Assembly (NCBI RefSeq): GCF_009857445.1
Contig: NZ_WWCN01000018.1
Span: 62,001 to 126,000, forward strand
Length of the DNA: 64,000 nt
DNA from: Duganella flavida
Lineage (GTDB): Bacteria > Pseudomonadota > Gammaproteobacteria > Burkholderiales > Burkholderiaceae_D
Direction of reading: 5' to 3'
The notes under the pieces are model-generated. The model was not told where the DNA came from. It made no database searches and saw only the letters and a list, made by a program, of their open reading frames with translations. Shown piece by piece: positions 8,277 through 17,550 of the stretch. Every line of letters begins with the position of its first letter. Position 1 is the stretch's first letter. A program made the position numbers and the translations under genes.

Positions 8277-10421
8277 ATGCGGATCAAAGTAATGGTGGTG
8301 GCGCTGGCTGGAGTGATGGCGGCGTGGGCGGTGCATGCGGAAGAGGCGGAGCCGATCGAGCAGGTGGTCATCACCGGCGATAAGCTCAAGCGCACGGAAA
8401 TCGACAGCAGCGCCAGCGTTGGTGCGCGCAACCGCCGCCAGATCGCCGAATCGGGCGTCACCTCGCTGGACGAGGTGGTGGCGCAGATGGCCAACGTCGG
8501 CACCGCCGAGAACCTGTCGATCCGCGGCGTGCAGGCTTACGGCCCGACCGGTGGCGGCGGCAAGACCATCACGCTGGTGGTGGACGGCGTGCCGCAGGAC
8601 GGCTTCGGGCAGGACATCACGAATCTCAGTGTATGGGATGCCGATCGCGTTGAAGTGCTGCGCGGTCCGCAGTCCACCAACCAGGGCCGCAATTCGCTGG
8701 CCGGTGCGGTGGTGCTGAAGACGCGCGATCCGTCCGATACGCCGGACTTCAATTACCGCGTCAGCGCGGGCAACCAGAATGCGCACCGCGTGGCGCTGGC
8801 CGGCGGCGGCGCTATCGTCGAGCAGGTGCTGGCGGGCCGCATCTCGTTCGAGCAGCGCAAGCGCGATGGTGATGTCTACAACCCCACCCGCGATGACAAG
8901 CGCGCCAATCACGATGACGGTCACACGCTGCGCGCCAAGCTGCGCGTCACGCCGTGGGGCGATAACTATCAGGCGCTGGTGACGCTGGTGGACGACAAAC
9001 AGCAGTCGGGCTACAGCACGGTGGAGGCAGTGAAGGTGCCGGCAGCGGCGCGCCAGAATCTGGCCAATGAGGCGAGCTTCACGGAGAACCACACGCGGTC
9101 GGCCGCGCTGGAGCAGACCTTCCGCGCGTTGGGCGCGGACATCACGCTGCTGTCCACCTACTCGCACAATCGCTACAACCGCACGCAGGATTACGATGGC
9201 ACGGAGCTGAAGCAGGGCTACCGCGTCGGCGAGAATATCGACCGCCAATGGCAGCAGGAAGCGCGCGCCAACTTCGATACGCAGTTGTTCGGCCATAAGC
9301 TGAAAGGCGTGGCGGGCTTGTACTACTCGCAGCAGTACTACAACGGTGATGACACCTTCATCGTGCCGGTATCCTATGTACTGGGGTTGATCGGCCAGTG
9401 CGCGGTGCAGGCCGCGTGCGATGCGGCGTATGGTTCGGACTTCATCAGCCGCCGCCAGATGCAGAACAACGCCAGCAAGACGCGCGCTGCCTACGGCGAG
9501 TTCGATTATGTGGTCGATAAGCTGACGGTCACCGCCGGCATGCGTTTCGACGGCGAGCGCCAGAGCCGCATTCCGGATTCGAAGACTGACGGTACTTCGC
9601 CGCTGGCGCGGCAAATCTTCGGGCAGCTGATCAGCGCTGGCTATTTTGCGCCGGATGGTCCGCAGAATCTGAACACGGATAACTCGGTGTGGCTGCCCAA
9701 GCTGGGCGTGCGCTATGCACTGGCGCCGGAGTGGGTGGCTGGCTTGACCGCGCAGCGTGGCTACCGCACCGGCGGCGTCGATTACAGCTACCAGCGCGGT
9801 TCGCACGCTTACGGTCCTGAGTACACCAAGAACTACGAGCTGTCGCTGAAAGGCGCGATGCAGAATGGCTTGATGGTGTCGGTGAATGCCTACCGCGTGA
9901 ACTGGACCGACCAGCAGGTCGATATTGGCAAGAATACGCTGGACACGTATCTGGTCAATGCCGGCAGTTCGCGCTTGCAAGGACTGGAAGGTGAGCTGCG
10001 CGGCCGTGTGACGCCGCAGCTGGAGCTGTTCGGTGCAGTCGGCATTGCGCGCACCAAGTTCATTAACTTCGTTACGCCAACCGAGGATTTCACCGGCAAG
10101 CAGTTTGCGCGTTCGCCGCGCGAGTCGCAGTCGGTGGGCTTCAGCTGGACACCGGGACGCTGGATGGTGAATATGAATTTGCAGCACTCGGGCGGCACCT
10201 ACACCCGCTCCGACAACATCCAGCGTAACGACGGTCACACCACGCTGGGTGGCAAGACGACTTACACGCTGCCCAACGGCGTCACGCTGTTCGCGTATGG
10301 CAGCAACCTGACCAACCGCACCTACATCACGGCCAATCATCTGGATTCGGTCACGGGCCGCTACAACGTGGTGCTGGGGAATGCACGCCAGTTCGGCTTT
10401 GGCGTACAAGGTTCGATATGA
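8277..10421 (+). CDS. TonB-dependent siderophore-type receptor
   Basis: A 714-residue outer-membrane protein with a signal peptide (about 1-21, VHAEE), a TonB box-like segment (EQVVITG at about 27), a plug domain (about 40-160, LSIRGVQAYGPTG) and a beta-barrel ending in FGFGVQGSI with the terminal aromatic-rich strand pattern. It imports a ferric chelate using TonB energy. The Fur-like sites upstream and the small membrane genes plus PepSY protein downstream mark an iron-uptake operon. The stop overlaps the next start by 4 bases. The exact siderophore is not known. Confidence 0.92.
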   Translation: MRIKVMVVALAGVMAAWAVHAEEAEPIEQVVITGDKLKRTEIDSSASVGARNRRQIAESGVTSLDEVVAQMANVGTAENLSIRGVQAYGPTGGGGKTITLVVDGVPQDGFGQDITNLSVWDADRVEVLRGPQSTNQGRNSLAGAVVLKTRDPSDTPDFNYRVSAGNQNAHRVALAGGGAIVEQVLAGRISFEQRKRDGDVYNPTRDDKRANHDDGHTLRAKLRVTPWGDNYQALVTLVDDKQQSGYSTVEAVKVPAAARQNLANEASFTENHTRSAALEQTFRALGADITLLSTYSHNRYNRTQDYDGTELKQGYRVGENIDRQWQQEARANFDTQLFGHKLKGVAGLYYSQQYYNGDDTFIVPVSYVLGLIGQCAVQAACDAAYGSDFISRRQMQNNASKTRAAYGEFDYVVDKLTVTAGMRFDGERQSRIPDSKTDGTSPLARQIFGQLISAGYFAPDGPQNLNTDNSVWLPKLGVRYALAPEWVAGLTAQRGYRTGGVDYSYQRGSHAYGPEYTKNYELSLKGAMQNGLMVSVNAYRVNWTDQQVDIGKNTLDTYLVNAGSSRLQGLEGELRGRVTPQLELFGAVGIARTKFINFVTPTEDFTGKQFARSPRESQSVGFSWTPGRWMVNMNLQHSGGTYTRSDNIQRNDGHTTLGGKTTYTLPNGVTLFAYGSNLTNRTYITANHLDSVTGRYNVVLGNARQFGFGVQGSI

Positions 10422-10690
10422 ACTGGATCTGCACCGGTGTCGCCGCGCTAGCGGCCTTGTGCCTCTACCTGGCGTCGCCGCACCAGACGTTGTGGAAGGC
10501 GGCGCTGCGGCGGCAGGCTTTCCTGCGCTGGCTGTCGGTGCCGCTGCTGGTGGGCTCCGTGGCCAGCGCGGTGGAGACCTACGGCGCGTGGTGCGGTGTG
10601 TGCATCGCGCTGGCCGGCTTCATGATGGCACTGGTGTCGCTGCCGTATCTGGACGCGTGGCGCCGGAAGGGAGGTCCGCATGCTCGGTAA
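10418..10690 (+). CDS. Small membrane protein (DUF3325-like), iron-uptake operon
   Basis: A 90-residue protein with three hydrophobic segments. Its length, the SPHQ motif near residue 21 and its position directly after a TonB-dependent receptor match the DUF3325 family found in proteobacterial iron-uptake operons. The start overlaps the receptor stop. The biochemical role is unknown. Confidence 0.65.
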   Translation: MNWICTGVAALAALCLYLASPHQTLWKAALRRQAFLRWLSVPLLVGSVASAVETYGAWCGVCIALAGFMMALVSLPYLDAWRRKGGPHAR

Positions 10691-10949
10691 ATCGACTGCT
10701 GCCGCGATTCTCGGCTTGCCGCTGGCGGTGCTGATCGTCGGCTTTGCGGCACTGCTCAGCCGCGACCAGGCCAGTACTACCTTGCCTTGGCTACTGCTGT
10801 TCTTTCTGGTCTGGATAGCCACCATGACCGGCGCCTTCTTGTTCAAGACCGGCTTGCGCGCGTGGCTGTGGATGGGCGGCGCTACCGTGATCGGTTTCAC
10901 TGCCCTGCATTTTCTCAAGGCCAGTGGCCTGCTAAGGATCGCCGCATGA
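10680..10949 (+). CDS. Small membrane protein (DUF3649-like), iron-uptake operon
   Basis: An 89-residue protein with three predicted membrane helices and a GLRAWLWMGG segment resembling DUF3649. It overlaps the preceding gene by 11 bases and the following PepSY gene by 4, so it is part of one translationally coupled operon. Function unknown; co-occurrence with siderophore receptors suggests a role in handling imported iron. Confidence 0.6.
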   Translation: MLGKSTAAAILGLPLAVLIVGFAALLSRDQASTTLPWLLLFFLVWIATMTGAFLFKTGLRAWLWMGGATVIGFTALHFLKASGLLRIAA

Positions 10950-12490
10950 AGTCTTCTACTTTGCGCACTTTTATTTCAGTGCATACGTGGGTGGGGCTGG
11001 TGGCCGGCTTTGCCTTGTTCATCGCTTTCTATGCGGGATCGGTGACGTTGTTCCATGAAGAGCTGCACGCTTGGGAAACGCCGCCGGCCAAGGTGGCTGC
11101 ACCGCAGCGCGATCCGCAGGTGCTGATCGATGCGGTGCTGCTGGCGCATCCCAAGGCCAAGGATGTGTTCTACCTGCGCCTGCCGGACATGGTGCTGGAA
11201 TTCGACGAGCGTCATTTCCGTTTCGACGCCAACGGTAAGGTAGAAGAATTCCAGGAGCCTTCGCAACTGGTGGATTTCATCTACCGCCTGCACTACACGG
11301 CGGGCCTGCCGCGCAGCTGGGGCATTTACGTGCTGGGCGTGGTGTGTGTGCTTTACGGGCTGGCGCTGGCCAGCGGCGTAATTATCTACGCGCCCAACTT
11401 CTTCAAGGACTTGTTCGCGCTGCGGATCGGGAAGAACATCAAGCGCATGTGGCAGGATGCGCACAACGCTATTGGCATACTGTCACTACCGTTCCACTTG
11501 ATGTATGCGTGGAGCAGCGCGGTGCTGGCGCTGGGCGTCATTTTGCTGGCGCCGTTCCAGTACCTGGTCTTCGACGGCAAGCTGCTGCAGTTGGTGGGGC
11601 AGGATATCAGCGCCGCCGTGCCGCCCAAGCTAGCAGGCGTTAGCGCGCCGCTGGCGCCGGCCGCGCAGCTGCTCGCTGAGGTGCAGCGAGCAGCTCCCGG
11701 CATGGAGGTCGAGACCATGGTCTACCACAAGGCGGGCGACGCCAACGCGCAACTGCAAGCCTATGGCCATGCGCACCAGAAGACCGTTTCCAGCGTCAGC
11801 GCGGTGGTGCTGAATGCCAGCAGCGGCAAAGTGGAACGCGTGGTGACGCCGGATAATTACAGCCCCGGAACGCGCTTCATGCGCAGTTTGCAGACGCTGC
11901 ATTTCGGCAGTTTCGGTGCGGCGGCGGTGCAGTGGATGTATTTCGTGCTGGGCATGGCGGGTGCCTTCCTGTTCTACAGCGGGAACTTGCTGTGGATTGA
12001 AGCGCGCCGCAAGCGCCACAAGCTGGTGCAGCCGCGCAGCGGAAAACTGATGGCGCAAGCCACGCTGGGTGTGTGCCTTGGTTGCGTGGCCGGCGTGGCG
12101 GCGGTGTTCCTGGCGAATAAACTGGGACCGGCAGGGCAGCTACCGTTGTGGGAGTCGCGCAGCTATTACGCCGTGTTCTTCGGCTGCGTGCTGTGGGCCT
12201 TCGCCCGTCCACCGGCGCGTGGCGCGCACGAGCTGCTCAAACTGTGTTCCGTGCTGACGCTGGCCGTGCCGCTGGCGCACTGGTGGAGCACCGGCGTTAA
12301 CCCGCTGCTGGCGCTGCTGCAAGGCGACGGCGTAGTGGCCGGCGTGGCCGCTGTATCAGTGCTGTTCTCCACAATGTACTGGCGCATGTCCCGCGCTGTA
12401 CTGGCACGCGGCCAACACGGTGACCCGCACAGTGTCTGGTCCTTGCGCAAGGTCGTACCGGTACAGGGAGAGATACAACAGGCGGCGTAA
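10946..12490 (+). CDS. PepSY-associated membrane protein, putative ferric reductase
   Basis: A 514-residue protein with an N-terminal helix after HTWVGLVAGF, a periplasmic PepSY-type region, further helices near 150-180 and 210-240, and a C-terminal bundle of five or so helices. Histidines (HTWVG, HYTAG, HNAIG) are spaced as in heme-binding PepSY_TM proteins. The family is often linked with reduction of siderophore-bound iron. The frame opens at 10787, but the ATG at 10946 overlaps the previous stop and restores the family N-terminus. Confidence 0.8.
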   Translation: MKSSTLRTFISVHTWVGLVAGFALFIAFYAGSVTLFHEELHAWETPPAKVAAPQRDPQVLIDAVLLAHPKAKDVFYLRLPDMVLEFDERHFRFDANGKVEEFQEPSQLVDFIYRLHYTAGLPRSWGIYVLGVVCVLYGLALASGVIIYAPNFFKDLFALRIGKNIKRMWQDAHNAIGILSLPFHLMYAWSSAVLALGVILLAPFQYLVFDGKLLQLVGQDISAAVPPKLAGVSAPLAPAAQLLAEVQRAAPGMEVETMVYHKAGDANAQLQAYGHAHQKTVSSVSAVVLNASSGKVERVVTPDNYSPGTRFMRSLQTLHFGSFGAAAVQWMYFVLGMAGAFLFYSGNLLWIEARRKRHKLVQPRSGKLMAQATLGVCLGCVAGVAAVFLANKLGPAGQLPLWESRSYYAVFFGCVLWAFARPPARGAHELLKLCSVLTLAVPLAHWWSTGVNPLLALLQGDGVVAGVAAVSVLFSTMYWRMSRAVLARGQHGDPHSVWSLRKVVPVQGEIQQAA

Positions 12491-12494
12491 TCAT

Positions 12495-12546
12495 GCGGTT
12501 ATAATCCGTTCAATCTTTCCGGAAACTTCACATTGAACGGAACCGC
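12495..12546 (+). repeat. Large inverted repeat around a -10 box
   Basis: The right arm (12532-12546) pairs perfectly with GCGGTT (12495-12500) plus CCGTTCAAT (12506-12514). The five left-arm bases not paired, together with the base before them, form TATAAT at 12500-12505. It lies just before the start at 12552 and could be an operator. Confidence 0.6.
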
Positions 12547-12551
12547 CTGAC

Positions 12552-14459
12552 ATGAGCCAGCCCAATCAGTTTGCCCTGCTGAAGCAACGCCGCTTCGCGC
12601 CGTTTTTCTGGACCCAGTTCCTCGGCGCGTTTAACGATAATTTGTTCAAGACCGCGCTGGTGGTCATCATTACTTTTGATGCGCTGAGCTGGACCACGTT
12701 GTCGCCGTCGGTGGTCACCAATTTGATACCTGGCTTGTTCATCCTGCCGTACGTGCTGTTCTCCGCTACCGCCGGCCAGTTGGCCGACAAGTTCGAGAAG
12801 TCTTCATTGACGCGCTTCGTCAAGTGGCTGGAACTGGGCATCATGTGCGTGGCGGGTATCGGCTGGGTCACACATCATTTGTGGCTGCTGATCGCCGCCG
12901 TGGTGGGCATGGGCGTGCACTCGACGCTGTTCGGACCTGTTAAATATGCCTATCTGCCGCAGCAACTGAAGCCGGAAGAACTCATCGGCGGCAATGGTGT
13001 GACCGAGATGGGTACTTTCGTCGGCATCCTGATGGGCGAGTTGCTGGGCGCGGTGCTGGTGGTACAGCAGCCGCATGGCCTGCTGCTGGAAGCTGCTGCC
13101 ACGGTTTGCGTGGCGGCGATGGGGCTGGTCACGGCATATCGCATTCCGTTGTCGCCGGCGCCAGCGCCTGAGCTGAAAATCAGCTGGAACTTCATCGGCG
13201 AATCGATCCGCAATATCAATTTCTCGCGCAAGAATCGCTCGGTGTTCCTGTCCATGCTGGGCAACTCGTGGTTCTGGTTCTACGGCGCGCTGGTGCTGGC
13301 GCAGTTCCCGGTGTACGCCAAGGATTACCTGCATGGCGATCATGGCGCGTTTGTGATGCTGTTGACCGTCTTCTCGCTGGGCGTGGGCAGCGGCTCGCTG
13401 CTGTGCGAGCGTCTGTCGGGGCATAAGGTGGAGATCGGCCTGGTGCCGTTCGGCTCCATCGGCCTGACGGTGTTTGGCATCGACCTGTATTTCGCCAGCC
13501 TGGCTTTCAGCAGCACTGCCGCCGCTGCATCGGCGGGTGTGCATCTCGATGCGTTTGCGCTGCTGGCGCAGCATGGCATGTGGCGCATCCTGTTTGATGT
13601 GCTGATGATCGGCATGTTCGGCGGCTTCTTCATCGTGCCGCTGTTTGCCCTGATCCAGCTGCGCTGCGATCCGGCCCACATCTCGCGCACCATCGCCGGC
13701 ATGAATATCCTGAACGCGCTGTTCATGGTGGCGGCGGCCGGACTGGCAATTGTACTGCTGGGTCAGGGCTTGACGATTCCGCAGCTGTTCCTCGTTACCG
13801 CGCTGCTGAATGCTGCGGTGGCGATTTACATCTTCTCGCTGGTGCCGGAATTCCTGATGCGCTTCCTCGCCTGGCTGTTGATCCACACCATCCACCGCGT
13901 GCAGGTAGTCGATGCCGCGCGCATTCCGGCCGAAGGCGCGGCGGTGCTGGTGTGTAATCACGTGTCGTATGTGGACGCCATCGTGATCGGCGCCGCGTCC
14001 CCGCGTCCGATCCGCTTTGTGATGGACCACCGCATCTTCAAGCTGCCGCTGCTTGGCTGGATTTTCCGCACCGCGCGCGCGATCCCGATTGCACCGGCCA
14101 AGGAAGATCCGTGGCTGATGGAGAAAGCTTACATCGACATCGCACAGGCGCTGCACGAGGGCGACCTGGTATGCATCTTCCCGGAAGGGCAGCTCACCCG
14201 CACCGGCGATATCAATGAATTCAAGGGCGGCGTCGCCAAGATCATCGAACGCACCAAAGTGCCGGTGATTCCGATGGCGCTGCGCGGCCTGTGGGGGCAC
14301 CTGTTGAGCCGCAACCAGGAGAATGTGTTTGAACGCGTGTTCCGCAAAGGCTTGCGCTCACGCCTCTCGCTGGCAGTGGGCACACCGGTCGCACCACAAG
14401 ATGTTTCGCCGGACGACCTGAAACAGCGCGTGGCCGCACTGCGCGGCGACTGGAAGTAA
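12552..14459 (+). CDS. MFS transporter / acyltransferase fusion (LplT-PlsC type)
   Basis: A 635-residue two-domain protein. Residues 1 to about 420 form a 12-helix major facilitator domain starting with FWTQFLGAFNDNLFK, the LplT-type signature. Residues about 430-635 form a PlsC acyltransferase with NHVSYVDA (H-x4-D) and FPEGQLTRTG. The pair resembles lysophospholipid uptake and re-acylation by LplT-Aas, although the acyl-ACP synthetase domain of Aas is missing. It probably remodels membrane lipids at the inner membrane. It stands alone after the inverted repeat. Confidence 0.88.
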   Translation: MSQPNQFALLKQRRFAPFFWTQFLGAFNDNLFKTALVVIITFDALSWTTLSPSVVTNLIPGLFILPYVLFSATAGQLADKFEKSSLTRFVKWLELGIMCVAGIGWVTHHLWLLIAAVVGMGVHSTLFGPVKYAYLPQQLKPEELIGGNGVTEMGTFVGILMGELLGAVLVVQQPHGLLLEAAATVCVAAMGLVTAYRIPLSPAPAPELKISWNFIGESIRNINFSRKNRSVFLSMLGNSWFWFYGALVLAQFPVYAKDYLHGDHGAFVMLLTVFSLGVGSGSLLCERLSGHKVEIGLVPFGSIGLTVFGIDLYFASLAFSSTAAAASAGVHLDAFALLAQHGMWRILFDVLMIGMFGGFFIVPLFALIQLRCDPAHISRTIAGMNILNALFMVAAAGLAIVLLGQGLTIPQLFLVTALLNAAVAIYIFSLVPEFLMRFLAWLLIHTIHRVQVVDAARIPAEGAAVLVCNHVSYVDAIVIGAASPRPIRFVMDHRIFKLPLLGWIFRTARAIPIAPAKEDPWLMEKAYIDIAQALHEGDLVCIFPEGQLTRTGDINEFKGGVAKIIERTKVPVIPMALRGLWGHLLSRNQENVFERVFRKGLRSRLSLAVGTPVAPQDVSPDDLKQRVAALRGDWK

Positions 14460-14463
14460 GCCG

Positions 14464-15993
14464 CTAGCGCGCCGCCTGCACCCGGTCGCGGTTTTGCCGC
14501 GCGCCGGCCAGGCGGACGATTTGCGCCAGTTCCACCGGCTTGACCAGATGGTGGTCGAAGCCCGCTTCCACAGTGCGCTTGCGCGCGTCGACTTGTCCCC
14601 AGCCGGTCAGTGCCAGCAGCAGGATGTGTTCAGCGCCGGCGATGCGGCGGATGGCGCGTGCCGTTTCGTAGCCGTCCATGCCCGGCATGCCCAGGTCCAT
14701 GATGATCATGTCCGGCACTTGCTGCGCTACCGTCGCCACCGCCGATACGCCGTCGTACACAGCGTGCGCGTCGAAGCCGTCCAGATCCAGCAGGGCGGTG
14801 AGCGAATCGGCGGCATCCGCATTGTCGTCGACCACCAGCACCCGCATTTTTCGGCCGTCGGCGCTGGCCTGCTGCGCCAGCGGTACGGCATCGCGCACAC
14901 TTTCATGGCCCAGCACCGGCAGGCGGATCACGAACTCGCTACCTTTGCCGACGCCGTCGCTGACGGCGTTGACGGTGCCGCCGTGCATTTCTGCGAACTG
15001 GCGCGATAAACTCAGGCCGATGCCTAGCCCACTGGAGAACTGGCCGTTGACGGTTTTGCTTTGCTCGAACATGTGGAAGATGCGCGGGATGGTGTCGGTA
15101 TCCAGGCCGATGCCGTCGTCGCGGATGGTCACCAGCAGCGCATCGTCATCAACGGCGGCGCTCACCGCCACATGGCCGCCCTGAGGCGTGAACTTGACCG
15201 CGTTGGACAAGATGTTGGCGTAGATCTGCACCACGCGCGCGTAGTCGATATTCAGCATGACTTCCTGCGGCGGCAGCTGCCAGGCGATGTGAATGCGCTT
15301 GGCCTCCGACGCCTGCTGGCACAATTCACTGACATGGCTCATGACCGATGCCAGCGTTACCAATTGCCGCTGCAGTTTGATTTTTCCGCTGGTGATGCGG
15401 GCCACATCGAGTAAGTCGTCGACGAGGCGCGTCAGCAGGCGTACCTGGCGCTCCACCACGTCGCGGATGCGGGCCACCGGCGCCGCTTGCGGATACAAAT
15501 GCGTCAGCAGCGAGACCGAGGTGCGGATCGGCGCCAGCGGATTGCGTAACTCATGTCCCAGGCTGGCGAGGAATTCGTCTTTGCGCCGTGCCGCCTCGCG
15601 CACCTGATATTGCTTGCTGCGCGCGCGCAGCGTGGCATGCAGCGCGGTGATCAGCGTCAGCGTGCGCACCGGCCGCTCCAGCAGCGCCACGTTGCCCAGT
15701 CCTAGCACGGCCTGCCGCACCCGGGGCGAATCGGCGCCGCTGCCTGTTAGCAGGATGATGGGCAGGTCGGACCAGTCGGGTTGGCGCGCCACGCAGCTCT
15801 GCAACAGCTGGAAGCCGCCCGGCGCCAGTGCTTCTTCCACCGTCAGCACGGCGCCGGCGCCGCGTTCCAGCTCCTCCGCCAATTCGGGTAAGGTGGCGCA
15901 CACGTGGCTTTCGATGGCGGCCGTCGACAGCACTTTGGCGGCCAGCGGCGCATCCTGTCCGGTGGGGGCGTAGATCAGGATGCGTGATTCCAT
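14464..15993 (-). CDS. Hybrid histidine kinase with C-terminal receiver
   Basis: A 509-residue cytoplasmic protein with no membrane helix. Residues 1 to about 125 form a receiver-like domain. A HisKA domain follows (ASLGHELRNPLAPI, phosphoacceptor His), then an ATPase domain with NAVKFTPQGG, DDGIGLD and GLGIGLSLSR. The C-terminal receiver (about 375-495) has VLVVDDNADAAD and the MDLGMPGMDG aspartate. The start lies 5 bases after the KaiC-like stop, so the two form an operon. This pairing suggests KaiC and kinase act in one signalling path. Confidence 0.9.
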   Translation of the reverse strand: MESRILIYAPTGQDAPLAAKVLSTAAIESHVCATLPELAEELERGAGAVLTVEEALAPGGFQLLQSCVARQPDWSDLPIILLTGSGADSPRVRQAVLGLGNVALLERPVRTLTLITALHATLRARSKQYQVREAARRKDEFLASLGHELRNPLAPIRTSVSLLTHLYPQAAPVARIRDVVERQVRLLTRLVDDLLDVARITSGKIKLQRQLVTLASVMSHVSELCQQASEAKRIHIAWQLPPQEVMLNIDYARVVQIYANILSNAVKFTPQGGHVAVSAAVDDDALLVTIRDDGIGLDTDTIPRIFHMFEQSKTVNGQFSSGLGIGLSLSRQFAEMHGGTVNAVSDGVGKGSEFVIRLPVLGHESVRDAVPLAQQASADGRKMRVLVVDDNADAADSLTALLDLDGFDAHAVYDGVSAVATVAQQVPDMIIMDLGMPGMDGYETARAIRRIAGAEHILLLALTGWGQVDARKRTVEAGFDHHLVKPVELAQIVRLAGARQNRDRVQAAR

Positions 15994-15998
15994 GGTGG

Positions 15999-17474
15999 TC
16001 AGCCGCCGTCGCCGTGGTAGGTCGGCACGCCGGTCAGCACGCCGTGGAATTCCTTCAGCACCGGTCCGACGCGCAGTCCGTTGCTGGTGATCTCCAAGCG
16101 GCGCAGGGTGCGCTCATGCGCACTACCGCGTTTCTTGAACACCGAAATGGCTTGCCGTACTTCGCCAAGAGCCTCGAAGTAGCGCAACATGATGACGTTG
16201 TCGGCCAGATAGCTGGCATCGATCGCGTTGTTCATGCCGCCGCCCACCATGCCCTGCTGCACGCCGACGATGATGCTGACCACGCCGCGCTGGCCGAGGT
16301 AAGTCAGCAGTTCGTGCAGGTGGATGATGAGGAAGCGCTCATCCGGCACGGCATTCAGGTAGCCGTTTAAACTGTCGATGACGACCATGCGTGCGCCTTG
16401 TTCTACGGACTGTATTACCGCATTCGCAAACTCGCCGGGAGATAGCTCGGCCGGATCAACCTGTTGGATCGTTAGCAGGCCACTGGCGACGGCGCCGTTC
16501 AAATCGAGTTCCAGGCCCTTGCAGCGAGTCAGCATATTGCTACGTGCTTCCTCGAACAGGAACATGGCACAGCGCTGGCCGCGCTGGACGGCGGCGTGGA
16601 TGAACTGTGCCGAGAGCGAGGATTTGCCGGTGCCGGACGGCCCGCTAATTAAAGTGCTCATTCCTTCTTCAAGGCCGCCTCCCAGCAGCACGTCGAGCGC
16701 CGGCAGGCCGCTGGAGAGCTGTTTGCGGGTGGTGTTTTCGCGCGATTCGGCGGCCACCAGGCGCGGATAGACATGCAGGCCGCCTTTGTAAATTTTGTAG
16801 TCGTGCGTACCGCCGCGGAAAGCGATGCCGCGGTACTTGACCACGCGCAGGCGGCGGCGCTCGGCGCCATAGGCCTGGTCGACCAGTTCCAATGTGAGTA
16901 CCGCATGCGCCACGCTTCGCACTTGCAGATCGGTGCTGAGGGCGGTGCGGTCGTCGAGCAGGACGGTGGTGCATTTACGGCTGCTCAGGTACTGCTTGAG
17001 CGCCAGCACCTGGCGCCGGTAGCGCAGCGGGCTTTCGGCCAGCAGCTGTAATTCAGATAGCGAGTCGAGTACTACGCGGCGCGGATGATATCGATCAACC
17101 GCCGCCAGGATGCGCTGGGTGGTGCCGCCGAGTTCAATTTCGGATGGGTGGAAGATGGTGTACTGCTGGTCGGGATTGAGCGCTTTTTCATCGGGGATGA
17201 TTTCCTCGATGTGGATGCCTGCCATATCCCAGCCGTGCGACTGCGCTACGCTGAGCAGTTCGACGCGGGTTTCGGCCAGCGTGATGTACAGCGTGCTCTC
17301 GCCGCGCCGTGCGCCTTCAGTCAGGAACTGCAAGGCCAGCGTGGTCTTTCCAGTACCAGGCTCCCCTTCGACGAGGTAAAGCCGGTCGCTGGTCAAGCCG
17401 CCAGCGAGGATTTCATCCAGCCCTGGCACGCCAGTGGATAAAAAATCGCGGGTAACGCTGTTTTGTTCTTCCAT
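15999..17474 (-). CDS. KaiC-like double-RecA ATPase
   Basis: A 491-residue protein with two tandem KaiC domains. The first has Walker A GEPGTGKTT at about residue 38 and the second GPSGTGKSS at about residue 278; an FLFEEARSN segment provides a glutamate pair in the second. KaiA and KaiB are absent, so this is a KaiC relative outside a circadian system, as is common in proteobacteria and usually linked to kinases. It is followed 5 bases later by the hybrid kinase. Confidence 0.9.
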   Translation of the reverse strand: MEEQNSVTRDFLSTGVPGLDEILAGGLTSDRLYLVEGEPGTGKTTLALQFLTEGARRGESTLYITLAETRVELLSVAQSHGWDMAGIHIEEIIPDEKALNPDQQYTIFHPSEIELGGTTQRILAAVDRYHPRRVVLDSLSELQLLAESPLRYRRQVLALKQYLSSRKCTTVLLDDRTALSTDLQVRSVAHAVLTLELVDQAYGAERRRLRVVKYRGIAFRGGTHDYKIYKGGLHVYPRLVAAESRENTTRKQLSSGLPALDVLLGGGLEEGMSTLISGPSGTGKSSLSAQFIHAAVQRGQRCAMFLFEEARSNMLTRCKGLELDLNGAVASGLLTIQQVDPAELSPGEFANAVIQSVEQGARMVVIDSLNGYLNAVPDERFLIIHLHELLTYLGQRGVVSIIVGVQQGMVGGGMNNAIDASYLADNVIMLRYFEALGEVRQAISVFKKRGSAHERTLRRLEITSNGLRVGPVLKEFHGVLTGVPTYHGDGG

Positions 17475-17550
17475 AGTGAGATTCCGATACGTGGTACGTT
17501 GTCTGAAAATACTACCTGAAGCAGCAAAAACGGGATGTTCGATAGAGAAC

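Noticed and set aside
8109..10409. A 766-codon open frame antisense to the TonB-dependent receptor
   Set aside because: It is a composition shadow of a GC-rich gene; its product is histidine/arginine/alanine-rich without any domain, and the sense frame is a full receptor.
12804..14300. A 498-codon open frame antisense to the MFS/acyltransferase gene
   Set aside because: Biased composition and no motifs; the sense frame has both domains intact.
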